Below, in pieces: positions 34,603 to 42,698 of a DNA stretch of 47,578 nucleotides. The stretch lies in contig CAJKDU010000017.1 of the NCBI GenBank assembly GCA_905198745.1, positions 1 through 47,578 of the forward strand, in the 5' to 3' direction. Position 1 is the first letter of the stretch, and every line of letters begins with the position of its first letter. Below the pieces are notes generated by a model, which saw nothing but the letters and a program-made list of their open reading frames with translations, was not told where the DNA came from and ran no database searches. A program made the position numbers and the translations under genes. This DNA comes from an uncultured Prevotella sp. (lineage in GTDB: Bacteria; Bacteroidota; Bacteroidia; Bacteroidales; Bacteroidaceae).

Positions 34603-35408
34603 AACATCTCAAATCAATCCTGTTGTCCATCATCTTGTTGGGCACACTCTCGGCAGCAGCCCAGTGCACATTCCGCAATACCGCCTTTGGCGGCAACGAG
34701 TTTCTCACCTACAACCTCTACTACAACTGGAAGTTTGTGTGGGTGAAAGCGGGCACCGCCTCCATGTATACCGTCACCAGCCGCTATGGCGGCAAGCCTG
34801 CCTACCGCGCCAGTCTGACCACCCGCGGCAACGGCAAGGTGGACGACTTCTTCGTGCTTCGCGACACGTTGCTTTGCTACTCCACCACCGACATGGCACC
34901 TCTCTACTTCCGCAAGGGAGCACGCGAGGGCAAACGCTACACGGTGGACGAAGTGTTCTACAGCTATCCCAACGGCAAGTGCCACATACGCCAGCACCGC
35001 CAGTATAACGACGGCACTCACCAATGGAAGAAGCGCACCTACGACTACTGCATCTACGACATGCTCAACATGTTTCTCCGTGCCCGCTCGTTCAATCCAG
35101 AAGGATGGAAGAAAGGCTATGTAGTGAAGTTCCCCATGGCAGACGGCAAGAACGTGGACACCGAACAGATGCGCTATCTGGGCAAGACCACCGTCAAGGC
35201 CGACGACGGTCACAAGTATCGCTGCCTGCAGCTTTCCTACATCGACTACAACGACGGCAAGCCCAAGGAATTGGTACGCTTCTATGTTACCGACGACCAG
35301 AACCACATCCCCATCCGCCTGGACATGTTCCTCAAGTTCGGCAGTGCCAAGGCTTTTCTGGTCAGCATGAAGGGCATACGCAACAAGATAACATCAAGAG
35401 TGAAATAA
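34599..35408 (+). CDS. DUF3108 family periplasmic protein
   Basis: This 269-residue protein has a signal peptide with likely cleavage AAA|Q22. The mature part is one beta-rich domain (LTYNLYYNWKFVWVKAGTASMYT at about 33-55, then KVDDFFVLRDTLLCYSTTDMAPLYFRKGAREGKR), matching the DUF3108 family, whose members are periplasmic proteins with a lipocalin-like barrel and no established function. The start overlaps the lipoprotein stop (ATGA at 34599-34602), which indicates translational coupling. A hairpin terminator follows. The pairing with an Ig-like lipoprotein suggests a joint role in the envelope, but that is inference. Confidence 0.85.
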   Translation: MKHLKSILLSIILLGTLSAAAQCTFRNTAFGGNEFLTYNLYYNWKFVWVKAGTASMYTVTSRYGGKPAYRASLTTRGNGKVDDFFVLRDTLLCYSTTDMAPLYFRKGAREGKRYTVDEVFYSYPNGKCHIRQHRQYNDGTHQWKKRTYDYCIYDMLNMFLRARSFNPEGWKKGYVVKFPMADGKNVDTEQMRYLGKTTVKADDGHKYRCLQLSYIDYNDGKPKELVRFYVTDDQNHIPIRLDMFLKFGSAKAFLVSMKGIRNKITSRVK

Positions 35409-35413
35409 AACCC

Positions 35414-35469
35414 AAAGCAATCCTCTCCACAACCTTAACTATATAGGCCATGGAGAGGATTGCTTTTTT
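35414..35469. terminator. terminator after the DUF3108 gene
   Basis: AAAGCAATCCTCTCCA (35414-35429) pairs with TGGAGAGGATTGCTTTTTT (35451-35469), ending in a T-run on the plus strand. It lies between convergent genes and could also serve the 35496 gene on the minus strand because the left arm begins with an A-run. Confidence 0.8.
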
Positions 35470-35495
35470 CATAGCTCAAGGCAATAGTACTCCCC

Positions 35496-36638
35496 CTAAT
35501 AGATTTCCGCCACATGGTTGCGCTTCACGCCATCCTTTCCGCGCTTTAGGAAGAGCGTAAGACGCACGCGCTGGCCCACGGCAACGGCCTTCCGCTTCTC
35601 CTCAGGCAACAAGGACAGCGAAGCAAAACCATCCTCGGTGATGGTACCTTCGGGAGTAGGCTTGATGGAAGAAACAAGTTGATAGCGCAAGTATCCTTCT
35701 TGCTCATTGACATATTCCACCGTGGCTTCATACGCACCGAAGGTTTTTCGCCCCTCGTCACGAGACAGCACATTGACCACGGCTGCCGACTTGAAAGGAT
35801 CTCCCTGAGCTATAATCGGGCAAAACCGGATAAAGCACTTATTCTCAACACCCCTTACACGCAAGGTTTCCTTGCCAGCCACAAAGTGACGTGACTGCGC
35901 ATCAAACACATGCACATGGCCATGACTGTCGTCAATGCCTTCCACGTAGCCCGTTTCCACAGGAAACACATCGGCAACGCTATGTGTCGACTGCACTATT
36001 TCTTCCGCCCGTCCGTTGCCTTGCTTCGACTGACGTACGAGCACATCGTACATCCGCCCGGTAATTTCCCATGGCTTGCAGCCAAACTGCCTACTGTCTG
36101 CCACAAACGACATACCATCGGCGCCTACCAGTTTCACGTAGCGGCACTTGCGCCCGTTTTGTAGTTTCTCAAATGTCTTCACAGCATACATGCTGACTAT
36201 ATCCTTGCAACCATCCCGGCTTTCTTCGGGGTGATGGAGCATATAGGACAAGCGTGCCCGTTCCACCCTCTCGTGAAGTGAAAGATATTGTTTTCCGTCC
36301 TTCCCCTTTTGTGGCTGTTTGTCTTCTTCCGTAAGACACTGGGGATAACCCCATGCCTGGAGAAATTGCGGAAACCGGAAGTCGGCATGTGCCTTGCTCA
36401 CCTTCACCGCCATGACCAACATACAGGAATTGAGCGCAGAAGGCTGCGAACGGTGCAACTTGATATAGGCAGACAGCAGGATACGTGCCATGATGGAATC
36501 CATCGATGCAAGATTCTGGCTCATATAGCGGTAAATCATCCACTGAGTATCGTCGGGATGTGAAGAGGCAGAGGAAATAGAGTCGAGCAGTTGGTCCCAA
36601 CTAATGGCTTGCGGAGTGTGGTCAGCGTTTGGTGTCAT
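35496..36638 (-). CDS. unrecognised 380-residue cytoplasmic protein
   Basis: I do not recognise this protein. The ATG at 36638 (MTPNADHTPQ) is preferred because the longer frame upstream lacks a ribosome-binding context and overlaps promoter-like sequence; that extension would add 25 residues. There is no signal peptide or membrane helix. Residues about 1-130 are mainly helical (ARILLSAYIKLHRSQPSALN). Residues about 150-250 include SYMLHHPEESRDGCKDIVS and YVKLVGADGMSFVADSRQFG. The C-terminal 130 residues are beta-rich, ending GQRVRLTLFLKRGKDGVKRNHVAEIY, like a small barrel. The gene is single, convergent with DUF3108 and divergent from the regulator at 36905. Divergent position next to a regulator is sometimes functional, but nothing here proves it. 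Confidence 0.75.
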   Translation of the reverse strand: MTPNADHTPQAISWDQLLDSISSASSHPDDTQWMIYRYMSQNLASMDSIMARILLSAYIKLHRSQPSALNSCMLVMAVKVSKAHADFRFPQFLQAWGYPQCLTEEDKQPQKGKDGKQYLSLHERVERARLSYMLHHPEESRDGCKDIVSMYAVKTFEKLQNGRKCRYVKLVGADGMSFVADSRQFGCKPWEITGRMYDVLVRQSKQGNGRAEEIVQSTHSVADVFPVETGYVEGIDDSHGHVHVFDAQSRHFVAGKETLRVRGVENKCFIRFCPIIAQGDPFKSAAVVNVLSRDEGRKTFGAYEATVEYVNEQEGYLRYQLVSSIKPTPEGTITEDGFASLSLLPEEKRKAVAVGQRVRLTLFLKRGKDGVKRNHVAEIY

Positions 36639-36754
36639 GACAATGTTTGTTTTTAGGGTAAACGATTTAAATTGTTCGGTGGAGCCAGGTTCGTCAACGT
36701 TGGTGGAAAACAAGAAAGAGCGTTGCTTGTTGCGAATCTGCCACCTATCCGATG

Positions 36755-36784
36755 CAAAGATAAGCGTTCTCTCTTACAAGCAAG
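36755..36784 (-). promoter_or_regulatory. candidate promoter for the 380-residue gene
   Basis: The minus strand has TATCTTTG (36755-36762), matching TAnnTTTG, with a CTTG at 36781-36784 after 18 bases. It would give a leader of about 110 bases. The upstream box is imperfect. Confidence 0.3.
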
Positions 36785-36843
36785 AAGAAAGTGCATCTAA
36801 ACTATGTTAAATGACAGTCACCCGTTATTTTCGGCTCTCTTTC

Positions 36844-36874
36844 TTTGCCGTTTCAACAAAAACGCTTACTTTTG
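36844..36874 (+). promoter_or_regulatory. Bacteroidetes-type promoter for the sensor-regulator
   Basis: TTTG (36844-36847), exactly 19 bases, then TACTTTTG (36867-36874) is a full consensus match, 30 bases before the ATG at 36905. Confidence 0.75.
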
Positions 36875-36904
36875 TGAAATAAAAAAGCTTTTTGCACTTT
36901 ACCA

Positions 36905-39900
36905 ATGACAAAGATTAGAATACCGATACTTCTCTTTTTCCTAAGTTTCATGTCACGCCTTCTCGCTCAACCCTATTGCGAGATGCGCATGTTCAACATA
37001 CGCGACGGACTGTTGGGCAACGTCATTTCGGGTATTGCCGAAGACAAGAACCACCTCATGTGGTTCACCACCTGGAACGGTCTCTGCTACTACGATGGTT
37101 ACCAGTTTACATCTTTCCGTGACATGCGCGACAACAGCCGCGTGCTGACCACTAACCGCTTGCTCCACCTCTATGCCGACAGGAACGGCAATGTTTGGGC
37201 CACAACCTATGACTTACGCATATATATGTTCGACACCCGATTGTGCCGGTTTATTGACGTGTCAGGATTGGCCAAGGAAAAATACGGAAGCGACTTGACC
37301 TCAAGCAAGTTTATGCGCGGTGCCAAGGGTACTGTATGGGCCCTGTCTGAAGACGACGAACAAGTGGGATGGAAGATGGACGGAAACCTGGTGGCTCAGT
37401 CACAAGGATTGGAAAAGGTTGCATTTGACAAGACTCCCTTAAAAGGCGCTAAGATAAAACGTGTCTCTGTTGACGACAAAGACAGGGAATGGGTTTTCAC
37501 TGACAAGGGAATCTACCTATATAATACAAAAACTGTGGTAAGCGGCAGGTTTGACAACATGATCAACATCGGCGGCAAAATATATTTCTACTCAAAGAAA
37601 GGAACACTCGCCGTCTTTGACGAACACTCCCAAAAGGCAAGAATGTTGGTCAACAACCCTCGGCTCATCTTCAACAAAGTGCGCACCATGGGCGACCAAT
37701 GCCTCGTGATAGGCACCAATCAAGGTATCTTCATCTACGATTTACAGACTGGCAGCCACCATTTGGCATCCGTGCAGAATCCTGCCCAGCCTTGCCCAGA
37801 AGTGGACGATATCTATCTGGACAGCAAAAAACGTGTGTGGGCATTCGGCAAAGGACCTGGAGTGACCATGCTCGACATGACTACCCTCAAGATGAAGTGG
37901 ATGAACGAGACAAGTTCGGAAAGCCATTTCTCGTCGAATGAGGGTTCCGTGTTGTTCCATGAAGACAACAACCACACTATTTGGTTGCTTCCCCACAGCA
38001 GTTCATTCTGCTATTACGACGAGCACACACAGACCCTGCACCCCTACACTCTGCGACTGCAAGGTAGTTCCACCACACCCTTTATGACCCTCAAAAAGGT
38101 GTTCAAGGACAGCCAGGGCAACATGTGGATAGCCGGCAACCACGACCTGGCGCTGCTTAACTTCAAGTATCGCCAATTCCGCTATGCTCCTCTTGACAAT
38201 CAAGACAGTGAAGTGCGTTCCGTGCTTACCCTGCACAACGGCAACCAACTTGTGGGCACCGCCAACGGCTACGTGTGCGTGCTTGGGAAGCAAAAGAACC
38301 AACTAGGATTTCTCACTGCTGCAGGCAGTCTGAGCAAGACACCTGCACGCCTCACCGACAGCAAGGTGATGACTTTTCTTGAAGACCATAAAGGACGTAT
38401 ATGGATAGGAACACGTGGCGACGGCATCTATCTGCTCAACGGCAACACCATGACACATTATAGAAACAGTGGAGCCTTTTCGTTGAGCAACGACAACGTT
38501 TTCGACATCTACCAGGATTCCCGCCAGCACATTTGGGTAGGCACTTGGAGTGGCGGCATCAACCTTGTTGACGAACAGCATGGCGGACTACGCTTTCTTT
38601 CTGCCACACAAGGTGGACTCGACAGCTACCCTGCTGACAAGTTCCCCAGAGTGCGCCGATTTACAGAAACAAGGCAGGGAGTAATGATTCTCTCTACCGC
38701 CACAGGCATGGTCACATTCTCCACCCGATTCACCAATCCTTCAAAGATAAAATACTTCGGACAATTCTACGATCACAACGACACCACGACCCTCGCCACA
38801 GGCGATGTGATGCAAACCTGTGTGATGCGCAACGGACACATCTTTGTTTCCACTCAAGGTGGCGGACTGCAGGAACTCGAATCACGCGACTTGCTGCAAC
38901 CTCACCTAAAGTTTTCCACCGTCAACACAAGTATGGCAAACGGCACAGAAGGTATGGCACAAGCCATGGTAGAAGACCGGTCGGGCAGACTGTGGATTTG
39001 CCACGAAAGCGACATATCGGTGTATGACCCCAAGACACGGAAACTGCAGCAGTTCGGACCCAACTATCTTGGCGACAACCGTGAACTGTCGGAAGCCAAA
39101 CCCGACGTGAACAGATGGACAGGAAATATCACTTTCGGTGCTCTTGGTGGCGTGGTGGTGTTCAACCCCAGCAGCATACGCAATAGTTCATACGTGCCCA
39201 AGATAGTGTTTACCAGCATACAGTATCAGGGCGAAGAGAGAGAACACCCTATTCTCAACGTGCCGGAACTCCGTGTGGCAAGCGACAAGCGTAATTTCAA
39301 TATCAACTTTGCCGCCCTCGACTACAACAACAACTATATGGTGCGCTACGCTTATAAACTGGAAGGTGTGGACAAGGAATGGAACTATTTGGGCAGTCAT
39401 CTGCACAGTGCTTCCTACAACAATTTCCCAGCAGGCCACTACAAACTACTGGTGCGCAGCACTAATGGTGACGGCGTATGGACTGAAAACACAGCTGTGC
39501 TCAACATCTACGCACAACCAACATTCTGGGAAACCATCTGGGCAAAGATACTATATGTGCTTATCCTAATTGGTATTCTCTATGCCGTGAAACGCTATTA
39601 CGAGATGCGCAACAAGACACAATTGCTCCACGAAAAGGTGAACCAACTGCTTGAAGAGTACAACAACCGAAACACACAGGTTCAAGAGAAAGCCGAAGAG
39701 ACAAAGGAACAAGCCGACATCTACCACCTGCCACCATCGGAAATACTCGACAGTGACGAACAAATGATGATGAAACTGATGGACTTCTTGACAAATAATG
39801 TGGGAAACTCGGAACTTAAAATAGAAGAACTGGCAGAGGCTGTCAACCTGAGCCGTTCCGTGTTCTACAGCAAACTGAAGGCTAAGGTGGGCATGACACC

Positions 39901-40078
39901 TGTGGAATTTCTCAAGCACATCCGCATACAGAAGGCGGAAGAACTTATCACCAAGAGCAACGAATCGTTCTCTCAAATAGCTTATGCCGTGGGATTCACC
40001 GATCCCAAATACTTCACCAAATGCTTCAAAAAGTCTACAGGCATGACTCCATCCGAGTATCGGCAAGCAAAGAAATAG
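36905..40078 (+). CDS. HTCS-like one-piece transmembrane regulator lacking kinase and receiver
   Basis: This 1057-residue protein starts with a signal peptide (cleavage LLA|Q22). Residues about 25-770 carry two-component-regulator propeller repeats (IAEDKNHLMWFTTWNGLCYYDG, FLEDHKGRIWIGTRGDGIYLLNG, YQDSRQHIWVGTWSGGIN). A Y_Y_Y domain follows (about 795-865), then one membrane helix (about 876-895). The cytoplasmic part is only about 160 residues: a coiled linker (about 896-945) and an AraC-type double helix-turn-helix (about 950-1057, LAEAVNLSRSVFYSKLKAK and IAYAVGFTDPKYFTKCFKKS). Hybrid two-component sensors have HisKA, HATPase and receiver domains between helix and HTH; none is present. Sugar binding outside would therefore have to control DNA binding directly through the membrane. 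It may regulate the pectin genes, but its target is not visible. Confidence 0.88.
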   Translation: MTKIRIPILLFFLSFMSRLLAQPYCEMRMFNIRDGLLGNVISGIAEDKNHLMWFTTWNGLCYYDGYQFTSFRDMRDNSRVLTTNRLLHLYADRNGNVWATTYDLRIYMFDTRLCRFIDVSGLAKEKYGSDLTSSKFMRGAKGTVWALSEDDEQVGWKMDGNLVAQSQGLEKVAFDKTPLKGAKIKRVSVDDKDREWVFTDKGIYLYNTKTVVSGRFDNMINIGGKIYFYSKKGTLAVFDEHSQKARMLVNNPRLIFNKVRTMGDQCLVIGTNQGIFIYDLQTGSHHLASVQNPAQPCPEVDDIYLDSKKRVWAFGKGPGVTMLDMTTLKMKWMNETSSESHFSSNEGSVLFHEDNNHTIWLLPHSSSFCYYDEHTQTLHPYTLRLQGSSTTPFMTLKKVFKDSQGNMWIAGNHDLALLNFKYRQFRYAPLDNQDSEVRSVLTLHNGNQLVGTANGYVCVLGKQKNQLGFLTAAGSLSKTPARLTDSKVMTFLEDHKGRIWIGTRGDGIYLLNGNTMTHYRNSGAFSLSNDNVFDIYQDSRQHIWVGTWSGGINLVDEQHGGLRFLSATQGGLDSYPADKFPRVRRFTETRQGVMILSTATGMVTFSTRFTNPSKIKYFGQFYDHNDTTTLATGDVMQTCVMRNGHIFVSTQGGGLQELESRDLLQPHLKFSTVNTSMANGTEGMAQAMVEDRSGRLWICHESDISVYDPKTRKLQQFGPNYLGDNRELSEAKPDVNRWTGNITFGALGGVVVFNPSSIRNSSYVPKIVFTSIQYQGEEREHPILNVPELRVASDKRNFNINFAALDYNNNYMVRYAYKLEGVDKEWNYLGSHLHSASYNNFPAGHYKLLVRSTNGDGVWTENTAVLNIYAQPTFWETIWAKILYVLILIGILYAVKRYYEMRNKTQLLHEKVNQLLEEYNNRNTQVQEKAEETKEQADIYHLPPSEILDSDEQMMMKLMDFLTNNVGNSELKIEELAEAVNLSRSVFYSKLKAKVGMTPVEFLKHIRIQKAEELITKSNESFSQIAYAVGFTDPKYFTKCFKKSTGMTPSEYRQAKK

Positions 40079-40088
40079 TTCTCTTTTT

Positions 40089-40245
40089 GAGTGATAGATA
40101 GTGATAGATAAAAACCATCTATCACTCATCTATCACTCAGAGTAACTCTCATAGTGCCAGCGACTATGTGTAATGTTTACGGAAAAAAGTGATGGATGAT
40201 GGATATTTCGTGAAAAATCGATTCCTGCGCGCATACGCGCGCGCG
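40089..40245. repeat. CG tract plus GTGATAGAT hairpin element, copy 2
   Basis: This is an inverted copy of the element at 18537-18703. Its hairpin arms are GTGATAGATA-GTGATAGAT (about 40089-40109) and ATCTATCACTC repeated (40117-40138) around a seven-base loop. After about 90 bases comes an alternating GCGCGCATACGCGCGCGCG tract (40227-40245). The hairpin starts 11 bases after the regulator's stop codon and may act as its terminator or 3' stabiliser. Confidence 0.65.
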
Positions 40246-40336
40246 AGGGAGTCATAGCTTCAGGAAATGATGAAGGTTGATCCCGTCATTTTGTTCAAAC
40301 ACAGGCGTATGCACTGTCAACGCTTATACCCAAGAC

Positions 40337-41044
40337 TTATATTTCTCTGACCAATTGGTCGAACAACTGATGCATGCCTTCACTGGCTCCTTTCTGAATG
40401 AAAGTAACAGGACGACTACCACCCGTGCGCACCTCTTCAGGGTCAATGAGGTAAATTGGCACTTGGTAGGGCACATATTGTACCAATCCGGCGGCAGGAT
40501 AAACATTAAGCGACGTACCAATGATGACAAAGATGTCGGCCTGCTCGGCGGCAGCCATTGCCGGATCCATCATGGGCACATTCTCACCAAAGAACACAAT
40601 GAACGGACGCAACAAAGTGCCGTCGCCAGCCTTGGTGCCTGGTGCAACATCAGGATTCTGCTCTGTAAGTGTCTGGATGAAGTGGGGATTATACGGGTCA
40701 CGACTGGAGCATACCTTGTCCAATTCACCATGAAGATGGATCACGTGTGTGGAACCAGCCTTCTCATGCAAGTTATCCACGTTTTGTGTCACCACCGTCA
40801 CATCGTAATACTTCTCAAGTTCAGCTATAAGGCGATGGCCTTCATTGGGCTTTGCGTCAAAAAGCTTGCGGCGCAGCATATTGTAGAAATTGGTGACCAA
40901 CACCGGATCACGCTCCCATCCCTCATGCGTAGCAACCTGTTCCACAGGATAATTCTCCCACAAGCCATCACTGCCACGGAAAGTCTTGAACCCACTCTCT
41001 ACCGACATTCCGGCGCCGGTGAGAAACACTATTTTCTTTTTCAT
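40337..41044 (-). CDS. cobB: Sir2-family NAD-dependent protein deacylase
   Basis: This 235-residue cytoplasmic sirtuin removes acyl groups from lysines while consuming NAD. The NAD-binding motif is GAGMSVESGFKTFRG (10-24), followed by TQNVDNLHEKAG (86-97) with Q87, N88 and D90. The catalytic His is H105 in HLHGEL, and the strand LLRPFIVFFGE (144-154) precedes GTSLNVYPAAGL. Where most sirtuins have four zinc-binding cysteines, only C112 is present, so the zinc module is reduced or replaced. Related Bacteroidetes sirtuins also lack it, so this seems a lineage feature rather than damage. The gene is divergent from the FKBP cluster. The symbol is by family, since the acyl preference is not readable. 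Confidence 0.9.
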   Translation of the reverse strand: MKKKIVFLTGAGMSVESGFKTFRGSDGLWENYPVEQVATHEGWERDPVLVTNFYNMLRRKLFDAKPNEGHRLIAELEKYYDVTVVTQNVDNLHEKAGSTHVIHLHGELDKVCSSRDPYNPHFIQTLTEQNPDVAPGTKAGDGTLLRPFIVFFGENVPMMDPAMAAAEQADIFVIIGTSLNVYPAAGLVQYVPYQVPIYLIDPEEVRTGGSRPVTFIQKGASEGMHQLFDQLVREI

Positions 41045-41070
41045 AGGAAATCCTCCACATTAATTAAATA

Positions 41071-41078
41071 CAAAAATA
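41071..41078 (-). promoter_or_regulatory. candidate -7 box for the sirtuin gene
   Basis: The minus strand reads TATTTTTG, matching TAnnTTTG, 26 bases upstream of the start codon. No convincing -33 box. Confidence 0.25.
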
Positions 41079-41121
41079 GCAATTTTTCCGCAAATGCAAG
41101 CACTCTATGGAACAAAAGCAT

Positions 41122-41129
41122 TATCTTTG
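41122..41129 (+). promoter_or_regulatory. candidate -7 box for the FKBP cluster
   Basis: TATCTTTG matches TAnnTTTG, 42 bases before the first FKBP start. The -33 region does not show a clear TTTG. Confidence 0.35.
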
Positions 41130-41171
41130 CAGCACATTTCAAATATTTATATATAAATACTAAACATTTTT

Positions 41172-41777
41172 ATGGACAAAGTTAGTTACGCCTTGGGACT
41201 GGGCATCGGTCGCCAACTCTCACAGATGGGAGCCACAGATTTGAATATTGACGACTTCGCTCAGGCTATCAAAGACGTTTTGGCAGGCGACCAGCCAAAG
41301 GTAGCCGACCAGGAAGCACAGCAGATAGTACAGGAATTCTTCCAGGCACAGGAAGCCAAGCAGCGTGCCGCAGCCGCTGAAAAAGGCAAGGCAGCACGCC
41401 AGGCTGGTGAGGAATACTTGGCAGCCAACGCCAAGAAAGAAGGTGTGGTAACCCTGCCAAGCGGTCTTCAGTATATGGTGCTCAATGAGGGTACAGGCAA
41501 AAAGCCAAAGGCCACAGACAAGGTGAAATGCCACTACGAGGGTATGCTCATCGACGGAGCCATGTTTGACAGCAGTATTCAGCGTGGAGAGCCTGCCGTG
41601 TTCCCACTCAATCAGGTAATTGCAGGATGGACAGAAGGTCTGCAACTAATGACAGAAGGTTCAAAATACCGCTTCTTCATTCCTTACTCTTTGGGTTATG
41701 GAGAGCACGGAGCCGGCACATCCATTCCTCCTTTTTCAGCACTCATCTTCGACGTGGAACTCATCGAAGTGCTCTAA
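41172..41777 (+). CDS. FKBP-type prolyl isomerase, no signal peptide
   Basis: This 201-residue protein has an N-terminal helical dimerisation domain (about 1-85, VSYALGLGIGRQLSQMG and a charged helix around KQRAAAAEKGKAARQAG). An FKBP domain follows (about 100-201: DKVKCHYEGMLIDGAMFDSS, GWTEGLQLMTEGSKYRFFIP, YGEHGAGTSIPPFSALIFDV). It should catalyse cis-trans isomerisation of Xaa-Pro bonds and act as a chaperone. It starts directly in the dimerisation domain with no signal peptide, so it is predicted to be cytoplasmic, unlike its two downstream paralogues. The next FKBP starts 35 bases after its stop. The FKBP hydrophobic pocket residues (Y, F, W) appear intact. Confidence 0.93.
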   Translation: MDKVSYALGLGIGRQLSQMGATDLNIDDFAQAIKDVLAGDQPKVADQEAQQIVQEFFQAQEAKQRAAAAEKGKAARQAGEEYLAANAKKEGVVTLPSGLQYMVLNEGTGKKPKATDKVKCHYEGMLIDGAMFDSSIQRGEPAVFPLNQVIAGWTEGLQLMTEGSKYRFFIPYSLGYGEHGAGTSIPPFSALIFDVELIEVL

Positions 41778-41812
41778 CCACACACTAAGAACTCAAGAAA
41801 ACAACAACGATA

Positions 41813-42679
41813 ATGAAAAAATTGACTTTTGTAGCCGCTTTGGCTATCAGCGCCGCAACCCTATCTTCTTGCGGCAACTCTACCCCAAAGGCCGACATGA
41901 AGAATGACGTGGACTCACTGAGCTACGCTTTCGGTCTTGATCAGGCACAGGGTGTGAAGGAATATCTCACACGTATGGAAGTAGATACCACTTACATGGA
42001 TGAATTCGTAAAGGGTATTTCTGACGGTGCACTGAGCGCTGACGACAAGAAGAAGAACGCTTATAACGTAGGTGTGGGCATCGGCATGCAGCTTGCCATG
42101 ATGCAAAAGAACGCCAGTAAGCAGATTTTTGCAGGCGACTCAACCCAAACATTGAATATCCGCAACCTCATTGCAGGATTCATTAGCGGTGCTACAGGCA
42201 AAAACACTAAGATGACCGTTGACCAGGCACGCATGATTGAACAGAGCGTATCACAGGCCATCATGCAGAAGAGCATGGAGAAGCAATATGGTCCCAACAA
42301 GGAAAAAAGCGCCAAATTCATGGCAAATGTAGCCAAGCAACCTGGTGTGAAGAAACTCGCCAACGGCGTTTGCTACAAAGTTATCACTGAAGGCTCAGGC
42401 GACATACCAGCTGACACATCTATGGTGAAACTCAACTACGAGGGCAAAACCATTGACGGTAAGGTATTCGACAGTTCATTCGCACGCAAAGAACCTGCTA
42501 CCATGCGTGCAAACCAGGTGATTCCAGGATTCACAGAAGCACTGACCCACATGCCTGTAGGTTCTACATGGGAAGTTTACATTCCTGCAGATCAAGCCTA
42601 TAAGGAGCGCGACATGGGACAGATCAAGCCTTTCTCTGCACTGATTTTCAAGATTCAGGTACTTTCTATCGAGAAGTAA
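41813..42679 (+). CDS. FKBP-type prolyl isomerase lipoprotein
   Basis: This 288-residue protein has lipobox LSSC (C20) followed by GNSTPKADM, so it should be anchored in an envelope membrane. The helical FKBP N-terminal domain (about 30-175, DSLSYAFGLDQAQGVKEYL) is longer than in the first paralogue and includes GVGIGMQLAMMQKN. The FKBP domain (about 190-288) has LNYEGKTIDGKVFDSS and GFTEALTHMPVGSTWEVYIP. It would fold or chaperone secreted proteins in the periplasm. It lies 35 bases after the cytoplasmic FKBP and 19 bases before the third. Confidence 0.93.
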   Translation: MKKLTFVAALAISAATLSSCGNSTPKADMKNDVDSLSYAFGLDQAQGVKEYLTRMEVDTTYMDEFVKGISDGALSADDKKKNAYNVGVGIGMQLAMMQKNASKQIFAGDSTQTLNIRNLIAGFISGATGKNTKMTVDQARMIEQSVSQAIMQKSMEKQYGPNKEKSAKFMANVAKQPGVKKLANGVCYKVITEGSGDIPADTSMVKLNYEGKTIDGKVFDSSFARKEPATMRANQVIPGFTEALTHMPVGSTWEVYIPADQAYKERDMGQIKPFSALIFKIQVLSIEK

Positions 42680-42698
42680 ATTGATTGTACAATAAACA

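Noticed and set aside
40277..41185. Open frame of 302 codons on the plus strand
   Set aside because: Antisense to the sirtuin gene and running across its promoter; no supporting motif.
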